DNA of 64,000 nt from Thermomonas sp. (GTDB lineage: Bacteria > Pseudomonadota > Gammaproteobacteria > Xanthomonadales > Xanthomonadaceae), in contig NZ_JAQSDO010000003.1 in the NCBI RefSeq assembly GCF_029945965.1, positions 1-64,000 on the forward strand, written 5' to 3'. This document shows positions 48,908 through 58,295 of the stretch, in pieces. The translations under genes and the position numbers were made by a program. Positions within the stretch are counted from its first letter, which is position 1. Each line of letters starts with the position of its first letter. The notes under the pieces are model-generated. The model had not been told where the DNA came from. It saw only the letters and a program-made list of their open reading frames with translations, and did no database searches.

Positions 48908-50101
48908 TCAGTCTTTGAGCACGCCGAGTTCGTGGCCGATGCGGATGAATGCATCGATTGCACGATCCAGGTGCTCGCGGGTGTGCGCGGCCGATATCTG
49001 GGTGCGGATCCGCGCCTGCCCCTTGGCCACGACCGGGAAAAAAAAACCGATGGCGTAGATGCCTTCTTCCAGCAATCGCTCGGCGAAACGTTGGGCGAGC
49101 GGGGCATCGTAGAGCATTACCGGGGAGATCGGATGCACGCCGGGGCGGATGTCGAAACCGGCGGCGGTCATCCGTTCACGGAAATACTGCGTGTTGGCCT
49201 GCAGTGTCTCGCGCAGGTCGCCCGCTGCGGCCAGCATCTGGAAGGCCTTGGTGCCGGCAGCCGCAACGTGCGGTGGCAATGAGTTCGAAAAAAGATATGG
49301 GCGCGAGCGCTGGCGCAGTAGTTCGACCACTTCTTTTTTCGCGGTGGTGAAACCGCCCAGCGCGCCACCCATGGCCTTGCCCAGGGTGCCGGTGAAGATG
49401 TCGATCTTGTCCATCACACCCTTGACCTCGGCGCTGCCGCGGCCGGTGGCGCCCAGGAAGCCGGTGGCATGGCATTCGTCGATATGCACCAGTGCACCGT
49501 ACTTCGCGGCCAGTGCGGTGATCTCGTCCAGTGGCGCGATGAAGCCGTCCATCGAGAACACGCCATCGGTGGTGATCATGATCGTGCGTGCGCCATCGGC
49601 CTTGGCCTGTTTGAGCTGCACTTCCAGCTCGGCCATGTCGCAGTTCGCATAGCGATAACGCCTGGCCTTGCACAGGCGCACGCCATCGATGATCGAGGCA
49701 TGGTTGAGCGCATCGGAAATGATCGCGTCGTTGTCGTCGAGCAGCGGTTCGAACAGGCCGCCGTTGGCATCGAAGCAGGCCGCGTAGAGGATCGTGTCTT
49801 CGGTGCCGAAGAACTCGGCGATCGTACGCTCCAGTTCCTTGTGCAGGTCCTGGGTGCCGCAAATGAAGCGCACGCTGGCCATGCCGAAGCCGTGCGAATC
49901 CAGCGCATCCTTGGCGGCTGCAATGATCTCCGGATTGTCGGCCAGGCCCAGGTAGTTGTTGGCGCAGAAATTCAACACTGTACGGCCGTCGGCCAGCTGG
50001 ATTTCAGCCGATTGCGGCGACGCGATGATGCGCTCGGATTTGAACAGCCCGGCGGCGCGGATCTCGTCGAGGGTGTCGTTGTAACGCTGGGTCAGTGACA
50101 T
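48908..50101 (-). CDS. kbl: Glycine C-acetyltransferase (2-amino-3-ketobutyrate CoA ligase)
   Basis: 397 aa from ATG 50101 ([14 protein letters not shown]). PLP enzyme of the alpha-oxoamine synthase family, splitting 2-amino-3-ketobutyrate with CoA into glycine and acetyl-CoA. PLP lysine in [15 protein letters not shown], substrate loop [20 protein letters not shown]. Next to tdh on the same strand, forming the two-step threonine degradation pathway. A repeated small palindrome lies in the 48-base gap between them. Confidence 0.95.
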   Translation of the reverse strand: MSLTQRYNDTLDEIRAAGLFKSERIIASPQSAEIQLADGRTVLNFCANNYLGLADNPEIIAAAKDALDSHGFGMASVRFICGTQDLHKELERTIAEFFGTEDTILYAACFDANGGLFEPLLDDNDAIISDALNHASIIDGVRLCKARRYRYANCDMAELEVQLKQAKADGARTIMITTDGVFSMDGFIAPLDEITALAAKYGALVHIDECHATGFLGATGRGSAEVKGVMDKIDIFTGTLGKAMGGALGGFTTAKKEVVELLRQRSRPYLFSNSLPPHVAAAGTKAFQMLAAAGDLRETLQANTQYFRERMTAAGFDIRPGVHPISPVMLYDAPLAQRFAERLLEEGIYAIGFFFPVVAKGQARIRTQISAAHTREHLDRAIDAFIRIGHELGVLKD

Positions 50102-50117
50102 CGATGAATCCTTGTAG

Positions 50118-50135
50118 AGCGGGTCTTGACCCGCT
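50118..50135. repeat. Short palindrome, second copy
   Basis: AGCGGGTCTTGACCCGCT. Shares the core GCGGGTCTTGACCCGC with 11341-11358. It lies between tdh and kbl. Confidence 0.6.
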
Positions 50136-50149
50136 AAGGGCAACTGCGG

Positions 50150-51187
50150 TCAATTCCAGCTCAAGACGATCTTGCCACTGCGGCCGGATTCCATCAGGTC
50201 GAAGCCCTTCTGGAAGTCGTCGATCGGCAACTGATGCGTGAGCACCTTGCCGAGCGGGAAGCCGGACAGTACCAGTTGCGTCATCTTGTACCAGGTCTCG
50301 TACATCTTCCGGCCGTAGATACCCTGCACGGTCAGGCCCTTGAAGATGATCTTGTCCCAGTCCGCGCCCGCGCCCTTGGGCATGATCCCGAGCATCGCGA
50401 TCTTGCCGCCGTGGTACATGCAGTCGAGCATGTCGTTGAACGCGCGCGGGTTGCCGCTCATTTCCAGGCCGACGTCGAAACCTTCCATGTGCAAGTCGGC
50501 CATCACCTCCTTGAGCGAGGTATTAGTGACGTTGACCACGCGGGTCGCGCCCATGTCGGCGGCGAGCTTCAGGCGGAAATCGTTGACGTCGGTGACCACC
50601 ACGTTACGCGCGCCGATGTATTTGCAGATGCCGGCGGCGATCACGCCGATCGGGCCGGCGCCGGTGATCAGCACGTCCTCACCGACCACGTCGAATTCAA
50701 GCGCGCAGTGCGCGGCATTGCCGTACGGATCGAAGAACGCGGCGAGTTCCGACGGGATCTGATCGGGGATCGGCCACAGGTTGGAGGCCGGCATCACGAT
50801 GTATTCGGCGAACGCGCCAGCGCGGTTCACGCCGATGCCGACGGTGTTCGGGCACAGGTGCTGGCGGCCAGCGCGGCAGTTGCGGCAATGCCCGCACACG
50901 ATATGACCTTCGGCCGATACGCGCTGGCCCAGCGTGTAGCCACCAACGCCAGGGCCGATCTCGACGATGCGGCCGACGAATTCATGGCCGATCACCAGGC
51001 CCGGTGTGATCGTGCGCTGGCTCCACTCGTCCCACAGGTAGATGTGCAGGTCGGTGCCGCAGATCGCGGTCTTTTCCAGCTTGATCAGCACTTCATTCGG
51101 CCCCGGGGACGGGACAGGCACCTCTTCCATCCAGATGCCCTTGGCCGCTTCGCGCTTCACCAGCGCCTTCATCATGGTCTGCGACAT
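50150..51187 (-). CDS. tdh: L-threonine 3-dehydrogenase
   Basis: 345 aa from ATG 51187 ([17 protein letters not shown]); ATG 51175 is also possible. Zinc-dependent medium-chain dehydrogenase oxidising threonine to 2-amino-3-ketobutyrate. Catalytic zinc [13 protein letters not shown] and GHEFVGR; structural zinc [18 protein letters not shown]-binding [11 protein letters not shown]. Operon with kbl. Confidence 0.96.
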   Translation of the reverse strand: MSQTMMKALVKREAAKGIWMEEVPVPSPGPNEVLIKLEKTAICGTDLHIYLWDEWSQRTITPGLVIGHEFVGRIVEIGPGVGGYTLGQRVSAEGHIVCGHCRNCRAGRQHLCPNTVGIGVNRAGAFAEYIVMPASNLWPIPDQIPSELAAFFDPYGNAAHCALEFDVVGEDVLITGAGPIGVIAAGICKYIGARNVVVTDVNDFRLKLAADMGATRVVNVTNTSLKEVMADLHMEGFDVGLEMSGNPRAFNDMLDCMYHGGKIAMLGIMPKGAGADWDKIIFKGLTVQGIYGRKMYETWYKMTQLVLSGFPLGKVLTHQLPIDDFQKGFDLMESGRSGKIVLSWN

Positions 51188-51264
51188 GCCCGTTCCTGTT
51201 GCGACGTGTAAGACCGCCATTCTAGCGCCGGGTGAGCTTCAGTCCTGCTGCGGCACTTGAATTG

Positions 51265-51350
51265 CCGGGCGACGGCGAGACCGGCGTGTGTTCGCTACGC
51301 GGCTCGAAATGCCGCTGCGCGAATCACGCGCCGGTCTCGCCGTCGCCCGG
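51265..51350. repeat. Long palindrome, REP family A copy 1
   Basis: Perfect 22-nt arms at 51265-51286 and 51329-51350 (CCGGGCGACGGCGAGACCGG at the outer end). The core GCGGCTCGAAATGCCGCTG (51299-51317) is itself a hairpin and is identical, in reverse, to the core of 60395-60465. It lies between the tdh start and the DUF3224 gene end. Confidence 0.85.
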
Positions 51351-51359
51351 GTATCGCGT

Positions 51360-51755
51360 TCAAGCATCGCCAAGTTCGTAATCGAACGTATAGAAATGCT
51401 TGCCGTCGACGATGTCGATGGCGATCCGCCCGCGCAGGCCGGTGAGAGCGTCAGTGCCGGTGTCCGGCACCACGGTGAGATTGAGCGAAGGCGTGCCGCG
51501 GTCAAGGATGCCGTTGTGCTGGGCCAGGAAACTGCCGGCGCGGCCATCCAGCGTGCCGACGACGCGTTCGAGCGCGACATATGCGCCGGAGCCTTCCACC
51601 GGCGACATCGCCGCCAGCATGTGGACCACGCTGGTCGCCTCCAGTGGTCCATGGAACTGCTTGTCGAAGCGCATGTGGCCGATCTCGACACCATCGCCCA
51701 TGTCCAGTGAGCCCTGCGGGATGCGCTTGACGTCGAATTCGCCCTTGGCCTGCAT
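51360..51755 (-). CDS. DUF3224-family protein
   Basis: 131 aa starting MQAKGEFDVKRIPQ at 51755, seven bases after AGGA; an ATG two codons earlier is too close to it. Small beta-barrel-like (AOC-barrel) protein: GEFDVKRIP, HMRFDKQFHGPLEATS, GSGAYVALERVVGTLDG, FDYELG. Family function unknown. Located upstream of tdh on the same strand but separated by the palindrome. Confidence 0.82.
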   Translation of the reverse strand: MQAKGEFDVKRIPQGSLDMGDGVEIGHMRFDKQFHGPLEATSVVHMLAAMSPVEGSGAYVALERVVGTLDGRAGSFLAQHNGILDRGTPSLNLTVVPDTGTDALTGLRGRIAIDIVDGKHFYTFDYELGDA

Positions 51756-51882
51756 CAACATGTCCTGTTTTTTGTTAGTTGGTTGGTTGCGAGCGTAACG
51801 ATACGTGGCCGCGCGCCGTGCGTCTGCTACGCTTGCCGGCGTCACGATTCCCATGCCAGCCGGCCCCGTCTCCTGACCCGCG

Positions 51883-51907
51883 TAGGAGCGCCCACTTGGG
51901 CGCGATC
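51883..51907. repeat. Short REP-like palindrome
   Basis: GTAGGAGCGCCCACTTGGGC plus GCGATC. The stem GCGCCC (51888-51893) pairs with GGGCGC (51898-51903) around ACTT. The GTAGGAGCG...CGCGAT layout recurs as REP in pseudomonads and xanthomonads. Lies 80 bases before serA. Confidence 0.6.
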
Positions 51908-51987
51908 AATAACGCAAATGCGTCACAGGTTGCGCGCTGTGCCGGCTGCCGGGATCCGGGGACATTACCCCTAGAGGATCCTAAACA

Positions 51988-53550
51988 ATGAAAGTGCTGG
52001 CGTGCGATGGGATCCATGATGATGGCTTGGCGCTTTTCCGCGATGCGGGATGGGACGTCGCCATCTCCGACCCGATCAAAGACCCCGACGCGCTGGTGCT
52101 TGCCTTGGCCGATTGCGATGCCGTGCTGGTGCGTTCCTCGACCAGGATCACCCTGGAGTGCCTGCAGGATGCAGCTCGCCTGAAGGTGATCGGGCGTGCC
52201 GGTGCCGGCGTGGACACGATTGATGTCGGGGCCGCCACCGCGCGCGGCATCGCGGTGATGAACGCACCGGATGGCAATACCTTGGCCGCTGCCGAACACG
52301 CGATCTCGCTGTTGTTCGCGCTGGCCCGGCATATCCCTGAAGCCGATGCGGGCATGAAGGCGGGCGGCTGGCCGAAGGCCGGCCTGATCGGGTTCGAACT
52401 GGAAGGCAAGAAGCTTGGCGTGATTGGCCTTGGGCGTATTGGTGGCACCGTGGCGCGCAAGGCACAGGGCATCGGCATGGACGTGGCTGCGTTCGATCCG
52501 TTCCTGCCAGCGTCCGCCGCGGGCAAGGGCAGCGTGCCGCTGAAGACGCTGGAGGACCTGCTGGCCTGGGCCGACGTGGTGACCCTGCACATCCCGCGTA
52601 CCAAGGAGACGACGAATCTTTTATCCGAAGAACGCATGCGTTCGATGAAGCGGGGCGCGTACGTCATCAATGCCGCGCGTGGCGGCCTGGTCGATGAAAC
52701 CGCGCTGCTGCAGCTGCTCGACGAAGGCCACTTGGCCGGCGCCGCGCTGGACACCTTCGTCACCGAACCGCTGCCGGTTGATTCGCCGCTGCGCGCGCAT
52801 GCCAACCTGATCCTGACCCCGCATCTCGGCGCCTCCACAGGCGAAGCGCAGCAGGCGGTGAGCACGATTCTGGCCCGGCAAGTCATCGATTTCGTTGCCA
52901 CCGGCGCGGTCGCCGGCTGCGTCAACCTGCCGCCGTTGACCGCCGAAGCCGCGCGCGAAGTTGGTCCGTGGATGCCGCTGATGACCTCGCTAGGCCGGCT
53001 TGCCGCACGCCTGGTGCCCGCACCGACCCGGCTCGACATTACCTATGCCGGTCGCACCGATGCGCTCGATACCCGCCCGTTGACGCGGCTGCTGGTGGCC
53101 TCACTGCTGGGCGTGCACTCCAGCCGCGTCACCCCGGTCAATGCATTGGCCGAAGCCGCCGGGCGCGGCCTGGTTGTTGCTGAAACTGTCGGCGGCGATG
53201 GCGACGGTTTCGACCGCCTGCTCAAGCTGCGCGTGAGTGACGGCAAGCGCAGCCGCGAGATCGAGGCGACCCTGCATCGTGGCCCGCGCGTAGTACGGAT
53301 GGACGGCGTGGAGATCGAATTCGATCCACAGGCGCATGTACTGTTGCTACGCAACGAGGACCGGCCAGGTATGGTCGGTGCGGTTGGTTCGCAGCTCGGC
53401 ACGCTCGGCATCAACATCGTCAACTTTGCGCTGGGCGCAGCCGGCGATGGCCAGGCCCGCGCGGCGATCACCGTGGATCGCACGGTCGACGACGCACAGC
53501 TGCAGGCATTGCGGGCGATGCCCGGCGTGCTGTCGCTGGCACAGGTGTAA
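51988..53550 (+). CDS. serA: D-3-phosphoglycerate dehydrogenase
   Basis: 520 aa, the long form with an extra intervening domain and a C-terminal ACT domain (LLLRNEDRPGMVGAVGSQLG). First step of serine synthesis. NAD-binding GVIGLGRIGGTVARKA, catalytic Arg in NAARGGLVDE, His in LTPHLGAST. The ACT domain suggests serine feedback control. A phosphatase gene starts three bases after the stop. Confidence 0.95.
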   Translation: MKVLACDGIHDDGLALFRDAGWDVAISDPIKDPDALVLALADCDAVLVRSSTRITLECLQDAARLKVIGRAGAGVDTIDVGAATARGIAVMNAPDGNTLAAAEHAISLLFALARHIPEADAGMKAGGWPKAGLIGFELEGKKLGVIGLGRIGGTVARKAQGIGMDVAAFDPFLPASAAGKGSVPLKTLEDLLAWADVVTLHIPRTKETTNLLSEERMRSMKRGAYVINAARGGLVDETALLQLLDEGHLAGAALDTFVTEPLPVDSPLRAHANLILTPHLGASTGEAQQAVSTILARQVIDFVATGAVAGCVNLPPLTAEAAREVGPWMPLMTSLGRLAARLVPAPTRLDITYAGRTDALDTRPLTRLLVASLLGVHSSRVTPVNALAEAAGRGLVVAETVGGDGDGFDRLLKLRVSDGKRSREIEATLHRGPRVVRMDGVEIEFDPQAHVLLLRNEDRPGMVGAVGSQLGTLGINIVNFALGAAGDGQARAAITVDRTVDDAQLQALRAMPGVLSLAQV

Positions 53551-53553
53551 GCC

Positions 53554-54201
53554 GTGCGCATCCTGTTGGCACGTCATGGTGAAACCCCCTGGAACGCGGA
53601 AGGCCGTTACCAGGGGCAAGAAGACATTGCCCTGTCCGACGTTGGCATCGCCCAGGCGACTGCACTCGGGCAGCGCTTGCGCGAATTGCACATCGACCGA
53701 ACAGTCGCCTCGCCGCTGTCGCGTGCGCGGCGCACCGCCGAGCTTGCGCTGGGCGAGTCGCGGGCACCGAAGCTGATGTTCGACCAAGGCCTGAAGGAAA
53801 TCGCGCATGGCAGTTGGGAAGGCCTGCTGGCGAGTGAAATCCACGAGCGCGACCCCGATCGCCTGCGCGCCTGGCGTGAGGCGCCGGAAAGCGTGCAGAT
53901 GCCCGATGGCGGCGAATCATTGCAGCAGGTGCTGGATCGCGCGTGGCCGGCATTGGTGCGTGCATGCAGCGGCATGGGTGCGGAGAGCACGTTGTTGATC
54001 GTCGCCCATGATGCGGTCAATCGCGTGCTGCTGTGCCGGATCCTCGGCATCCCGCTGTCGCGGCTGTGGGGCTTTCGCCAGGCACCGACCACGCTCAACC
54101 TGCTGGAAGGCAAGGATGTCGATCATCTGGAGGTGGTGCGCCTGAATGATTGCAGCCACCACACCGCGCTGTTCGGCGAAGCGGTGCATCGGGCGTTGTA
54201 G
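53554..54201 (+). CDS. Histidine phosphatase, possible metal-independent phosphoserine phosphatase
   Basis: 215 aa from a GTG start three bases after serA. RHG motif LLARHGETPWNAEG with the phospho-accepting His, second His in IVAHDAVNRV, Arg in VASPLSRARRTAE. The phosphoglycerate-mutase-like superfamily includes phosphoserine phosphatases (PspA in Hydrogenobacter), alpha-ribazole phosphatase and mutases. Tight coupling to serA suggests the serine pathway; no cobalamin genes are nearby. Function is inferred from context. Confidence 0.85.
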   Translation: MRILLARHGETPWNAEGRYQGQEDIALSDVGIAQATALGQRLRELHIDRTVASPLSRARRTAELALGESRAPKLMFDQGLKEIAHGSWEGLLASEIHERDPDRLRAWREAPESVQMPDGGESLQQVLDRAWPALVRACSGMGAESTLLIVAHDAVNRVLLCRILGIPLSRLWGFRQAPTTLNLLEGKDVDHLEVVRLNDCSHHTALFGEAVHRAL

Positions 54202-54239
54202 TCCCATTCTGAAGCAGATGACGCCTACGCCGGATGGTG

Positions 54240-54324
54240 GCGAAAAGGGGTCAGAGAACATTTCCCTCAGATTCTCCTGCAACGCGCAGCGCCACATGGC
54301 AAATGTTCTCTGACCCCTTTTCGC
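54240..54324. repeat. MITE-like element with perfect 24-nt inverted repeats
   Basis: GCGAAAAGGGGTCAGAGAAC (start of 54240-54263) and its exact complement at 54301-54324, spaced by 37 bases. A looser outer match (GACGCCTACGCCG near 54220 with CGGCGGTAGGCGGCGTC near 54330) suggests the element reaches about 54214-54346. The GGGGTCAGAG word is known from dispersed repeats in gammaproteobacteria. Lies between the phosphatase gene and folC. Confidence 0.85.
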
Positions 54325-54404
54325 AGACGGCGGTAGGCGGCGTCTGCAATTATCGCGCCGGTCTTGTCGCCGGTTAACGCCGCGGGTCGCTCATACTTGC
54401 TTCC

Positions 54405-55670
54405 GTGCAACGAAATCTCACCGACTGGCTGGCTTACATCGAGCAGCAACATCCGAAATCCATAGCCATGGGCCTGGAGCGCGTGCGTGATGTGGCTTCG
54501 CGCATGGAGCTGGGTAAGCCGGGTACGCACGTCATTACCGTGGGTGGCACCAATGGCAAGGGTTCGACGGTGGCTTTCATCGAGGCAATCGCGCGTGCCG
54601 GCGGCTACAAGGTAGGCAGCTACACCTCGCCACACCTGCTGCGCTACAACGAGCGTGTGCGTATTGATGGTGTGGACGCGAGCGATGCTGATTTGGTCGC
54701 AGGTTTTGAGGCGGTCGATGCCGCGCGCGGCGACACGCCACTGACCTATTTCGAATACGGCACGTTGTGCGCGCTGTGGCTGTTCGAGCGTGCCGGCCTC
54801 GATCTTGCGGTGCTGGAAGTCGGGCTGGGCGGGCGCCTGGATGCGGTCAATATCATCGATGCCGATGCGGCGATCATCACCACCGTCGACCTCGACCACC
54901 AGGACTGGTTGGGCAACGACGTCGAGGCAATCGGACTCGAGAAGGCCGGCATCGCGCGCGCCTTCAAGCCATTGATCCTGGGTGATGACGATCCGCCGGC
55001 CAGCGTATTACGGCATGCGTATGCGATTGGTGCATCGGCATGGCGGATCGGCTGCGATTTTTTCATCGAGCCCATCGACGATGTGCATTGGTGTTGGCGC
55101 GAAGTAGGCCATGAGCTCGTATTGCCGACGCCGGCCTTGCTCGCATCCGTGCAATTGCGCAATGCGGCCTGTGCGATCGTCGCACTGCAATCGCTCGACT
55201 TGCATATCGATGACGACGCATACGCGTGTGGGGTCGCGAATACACGGATCGGCGCGCGCCTTCAGCGCATCGAGCGGGATGGCGTGGAGGTCGTGGTCGA
55301 TGTCGGCCACAACCCGCAGGCGGCGCGCGCGTTGGCGGCGTGGCTGGAGAGCCAGCCGCGACGACCGACGCGGGCGGTGTATGCCGCGCTGGTGGACAAG
55401 GATGTAGCTGGCGTGGTCGCGGCACTGGCAGGGCAGGTGGATGGCTGGCATGCCGCCGGATTAGCCGATGCCGGGCCGCGTGGCGAGGATGTGGAGACGT
55501 TCGTGCAGCGCCTGCAAGGCACCGCAGCGGCCGCTGCCACGCGCCATACCGATGCGCAGACGGCCCTGCAGGCGGCGATCCAGCAGGCCCAGCCAGATGG
55601 GCGCGTACTGGTGTTCGGCTCGTTCCATACCGCGGCGGCAGCCCTGCGTGCGCTGAACGCGATGCCCTGA
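54405..55670 (+). CDS. folC: Dihydrofolate synthase/folylpolyglutamate synthase
   Basis: 421 aa with a GTG start. Adds glutamate to dihydropteroate and folates. Mur-ligase-like: P-loop GGTNGKGSTVAFIE, SYTSPHLLRYNERV, GLGGRLDAVNII, TTVDLDHQDWLG, C-terminal DVGHNPQAARAL. Ends 64 bases before the SPOR-domain gene; folC, dedD-like and purF is the usual neighbourhood. Confidence 0.95.
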   Translation: MQRNLTDWLAYIEQQHPKSIAMGLERVRDVASRMELGKPGTHVITVGGTNGKGSTVAFIEAIARAGGYKVGSYTSPHLLRYNERVRIDGVDASDADLVAGFEAVDAARGDTPLTYFEYGTLCALWLFERAGLDLAVLEVGLGGRLDAVNIIDADAAIITTVDLDHQDWLGNDVEAIGLEKAGIARAFKPLILGDDDPPASVLRHAYAIGASAWRIGCDFFIEPIDDVHWCWREVGHELVLPTPALLASVQLRNAACAIVALQSLDLHIDDDAYACGVANTRIGARLQRIERDGVEVVVDVGHNPQAARALAAWLESQPRRPTRAVYAALVDKDVAGVVAALAGQVDGWHAAGLADAGPRGEDVETFVQRLQGTAAAAATRHTDAQTALQAAIQQAQPDGRVLVFGSFHTAAAALRALNAMP

Positions 55671-55734
55671 CCAGCCGTCCCCAAGCCAGCGGGCCGCTAT
55701 AATTCGCGGGTCCCCCGCTGGCGGTCCGCATACG

Positions 55735-56721
55735 ATGGATTCTTCGCTCAAGCAGCGCCTGGTTGGCGCGACCGTGCTGGTCGCCCTGGCCGTGATCTTC
55801 CTGCCCATGCTGGTCAAGGGACCGGCACCCGACAGTGGCGTGTCCGACGTGTCGTTGAGCATCCCGGCGGAACCCAGGGGCGACGCCGAAACCAAGACCG
55901 TCGATCTGCCGCTGATGCCTGCCGCTGGCGTACCGCAGGGTGGCGTGGTTGGCATGCCTGCAGATGCGCAGGACGACGAAACGGCTGGATCGCCCACGGG
56001 CGCGTTCCCGACGGTGGCCGCAGGCGATTACGTGGTCAGTTTCGGCAGCTATGCCACCACCGCCGATGCCGGGCAGGTGATTGCGGCACTGCGCAATGCC
56101 GGACTGCCAGCCTTCTCCGAAGCGACCAAATTCAACGGCCGAGACGCGCAACGCGTGCGCATCGGGCCGTTCGCGGATCGCGCGATCGCTGAATCCGCGC
56201 GCCTGGCCGCGGGCAAGGTGAACGACGGGGTGGATGCCAAGGTGGTGGTGCTGGACGCCGGTCCGGCAGGTCCTACAGCGACGCCTGAACCAGCCAAGGT
56301 TGCCGCCGCAACAGCGCCTGCACCGATCAAGCCCGAGCCGCTGCCGCCCGTGGCCAAACCTGCCACGCCACCTGCCACGGCTCCTGCGAAGCCGGTTGTA
56401 ACCAATACGACCGCAACAACACCTGCAGCGACGCCGCCAGCCGCAGTACCTGCAGTGGTCGCCAAACCTGCAGCGGATACCAGCAAGACCGGTTTTGCGG
56501 TGCAGGTTGGTGCGTTCACTGCTGCTGCAGACGCCACTGCCTTGCGCGACAAACTGCGCAGCGCTGGCTTCAATGCGTTCACCGATACGGTGACCACCGA
56601 CAAGGGCGTGCTGACCCGCGTGCGCGCAGGCCCGGCGATGAACCGCGCCGAGGCCGACGCACTCAAGGCCTCGGTCAAGGCCAAGCTCGGGCTTGACGGC
56701 ATGGTGCGTCCGCATCCGTGA
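55735..56721 (+). CDS. Double-SPOR-domain protein (DedD-like)
   Basis: 328 aa. One N-terminal membrane helix (LVGATVLVALAVIFLPMLV), then two SPOR domains: about 97-175 (YVVSFGSYATTADAGQVIAA) and 253-325 (FAVQVGAFTAAADATALRDK), linked by a Pro/Ala/Thr-rich stretch. SPOR domains bind denuded septal glycan, so it likely acts at the division site. DedD of E. coli has one SPOR; two is unusual. TATAAT at 55698-55703 may be part of its promoter. Confidence 0.88.
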   Translation: MDSSLKQRLVGATVLVALAVIFLPMLVKGPAPDSGVSDVSLSIPAEPRGDAETKTVDLPLMPAAGVPQGGVVGMPADAQDDETAGSPTGAFPTVAAGDYVVSFGSYATTADAGQVIAALRNAGLPAFSEATKFNGRDAQRVRIGPFADRAIAESARLAAGKVNDGVDAKVVVLDAGPAGPTATPEPAKVAAATAPAPIKPEPLPPVAKPATPPATAPAKPVVTNTTATTPAATPPAAVPAVVAKPAADTSKTGFAVQVGAFTAAADATALRDKLRSAGFNAFTDTVTTDKGVLTRVRAGPAMNRAEADALKASVKAKLGLDGMVRPHP

Positions 56722-56803
56722 TGCTTGATCTCAGGCCGTCGTTCGCGACGGTTTGAGTGATGTTCGATGTTTCTCCACCGGTACAAATTTGCGGGTTTTG
56801 ATC

Positions 56804-58273
56804 ATGTGCGGAATTGTCGGAATCGTCGGCCACAACGAAGTCGCAGCGCAGCTTTACGACGGCCTGACCGTACTCCAGCACCGCGGTCAGGATGCTGCCG
56901 GTATTGCTACAGCAGTTGGAACCCACCTGCGTCTGTTCAAGGGCAATGGCCTGGTCCGCGATGTGTTCGACGCCAAGGCGATGCTCCCGTTGCAAGGCAA
57001 GGTCGGGATTGCACACTGCCGTTATCCGACCGCCGGCAGCGAGGGCATGGACGAGGCGCAGCCGTTCTACGTCAATTCGCCGTACGGCATCGCGCTGGCG
57101 CACAACGGCAACCTGATCAATACCGATGCGTTGCGTCGCGAGGTGTTCGAGCAGGATCGCCGCAACATCAATACCGAGTCCGACTCCGAAGTGCTGCTGA
57201 ACGTGTTCGCGCATGAGCTGGATACGCAGAAACCACTGGCGCCCGAGTCCGCATTCCGCGCGGTTGAAGGCGTGATGCGCCGCGCCAAGGGTGGTTATGC
57301 GGCAGTCGCTGTAGTGCTGGGCCTGGGGCTGGTCGCGTTTCGCGATCCGCACGGCATCCGCCCGCTGGTGCTGGGCATCAAGCAAACGCCGGAAGGCGAC
57401 GAGTACGCGGTGGCGTCGGAATCGGTCGCCTTCGACATCCTCGGCTTCACCCGCGTGCGCGATGTCGCGCCGGGCGAGGCGGTGGTGGTGACCGCGCGCG
57501 GCGAATTGTTCACCAAGGTCTGCGCCGAACCGCAGCAGCACACGCCTTGCCTGTTCGAATACGTGTATTTCGCGCGCCCCGACTCGATGATGGACGACGT
57601 GCAGGTGCACAAGGCGCGCATGCGCATGGGTGTCACCCTGGGCGAGAAGATCAGGCGCCTGCGCCCCGACCATGACATCGACGTGGTGATGCCGATCCCG
57701 GATTCCTCGCGCGATGCCGCGCTTGAAGTCGCCAGCCTGCTTGACGTGAAATATCGCGAAGGCTTCATCAAGAACCGCTACGTCGGCCGCACCTTCATCA
57801 TGCCGGGGCAGGGTGAACGCGCGAAGTCGGTGCGCCGCAAGCTCAACCCGATCCCGTTGGAATTCCGCGACCGCGTGGTGCTGCTGGTCGACGATTCGAT
57901 CGTGCGCGGCACCACTGCCAAACAGATCGTGCAGATGGCCCGCGACGCCGGCGCGCGCAAGGTCTACCTGGCCTCGGCCGCCCCACCCGTGCGGCATCCG
58001 AACATTTACGGCATCGACATGCCATCGGTCGACGAACTGGTCGCTAACGGCCGCAGCGAAGAAGAAGTCCAGGCGTTCCTTGGCTGCGACTGGTTGATCT
58101 ACCAGGACCTCGAGGACCTCAAGGACGCGGTGTCCGGACCCAGTCATCGCATCGAGCATTTCGATGCATCCTGCTTCGACGGCAATTACGTCACCGGCGT
58201 GGATCCGGGCTATTTCGAACGCATCGAGCAACTGCGTTCTGACGATGCCAAGAAACAGCGGCGGGCGAGCTGA
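56804..58273 (+). CDS. purF: Amidophosphoribosyltransferase
   Basis: 489 aa starting at ATG 56804 so that Met removal exposes the N-terminal nucleophile Cys ([11 protein letters not shown]). First committed step of purine synthesis: PRPP plus glutamine to phosphoribosylamine. Ntn glutaminase half with [19 protein letters not shown] and AHNGNL, then PRTase half with [13 protein letters not shown]. No propeptide, Fe-S Cys set not evident, so the E. coli type. cvpA, usually between dedD and purF, is absent; the gap is only 82 bases with a small CCGTCG/CGACGG hairpin. Confidence 0.96.
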   Translation: MCGIVGIVGHNEVAAQLYDGLTVLQHRGQDAAGIATAVGTHLRLFKGNGLVRDVFDAKAMLPLQGKVGIAHCRYPTAGSEGMDEAQPFYVNSPYGIALAHNGNLINTDALRREVFEQDRRNINTESDSEVLLNVFAHELDTQKPLAPESAFRAVEGVMRRAKGGYAAVAVVLGLGLVAFRDPHGIRPLVLGIKQTPEGDEYAVASESVAFDILGFTRVRDVAPGEAVVVTARGELFTKVCAEPQQHTPCLFEYVYFARPDSMMDDVQVHKARMRMGVTLGEKIRRLRPDHDIDVVMPIPDSSRDAALEVASLLDVKYREGFIKNRYVGRTFIMPGQGERAKSVRRKLNPIPLEFRDRVVLLVDDSIVRGTTAKQIVQMARDAGARKVYLASAAPPVRHPNIYGIDMPSVDELVANGRSEEEVQAFLGCDWLIYQDLEDLKDAVSGPSHRIEHFDASCFDGNYVTGVDPGYFERIEQLRSDDAKKQRRAS

Positions 58274-58295
58274 GTTTGCTTCCAAACGCTTGCCG

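Noticed and set aside
55063-56715. A 550-codon minus-strand frame rich in Arg, Gly and Cys
   Set aside because: Antisense to folC and the SPOR gene; low-complexity Arg/Pro content and no start signal.
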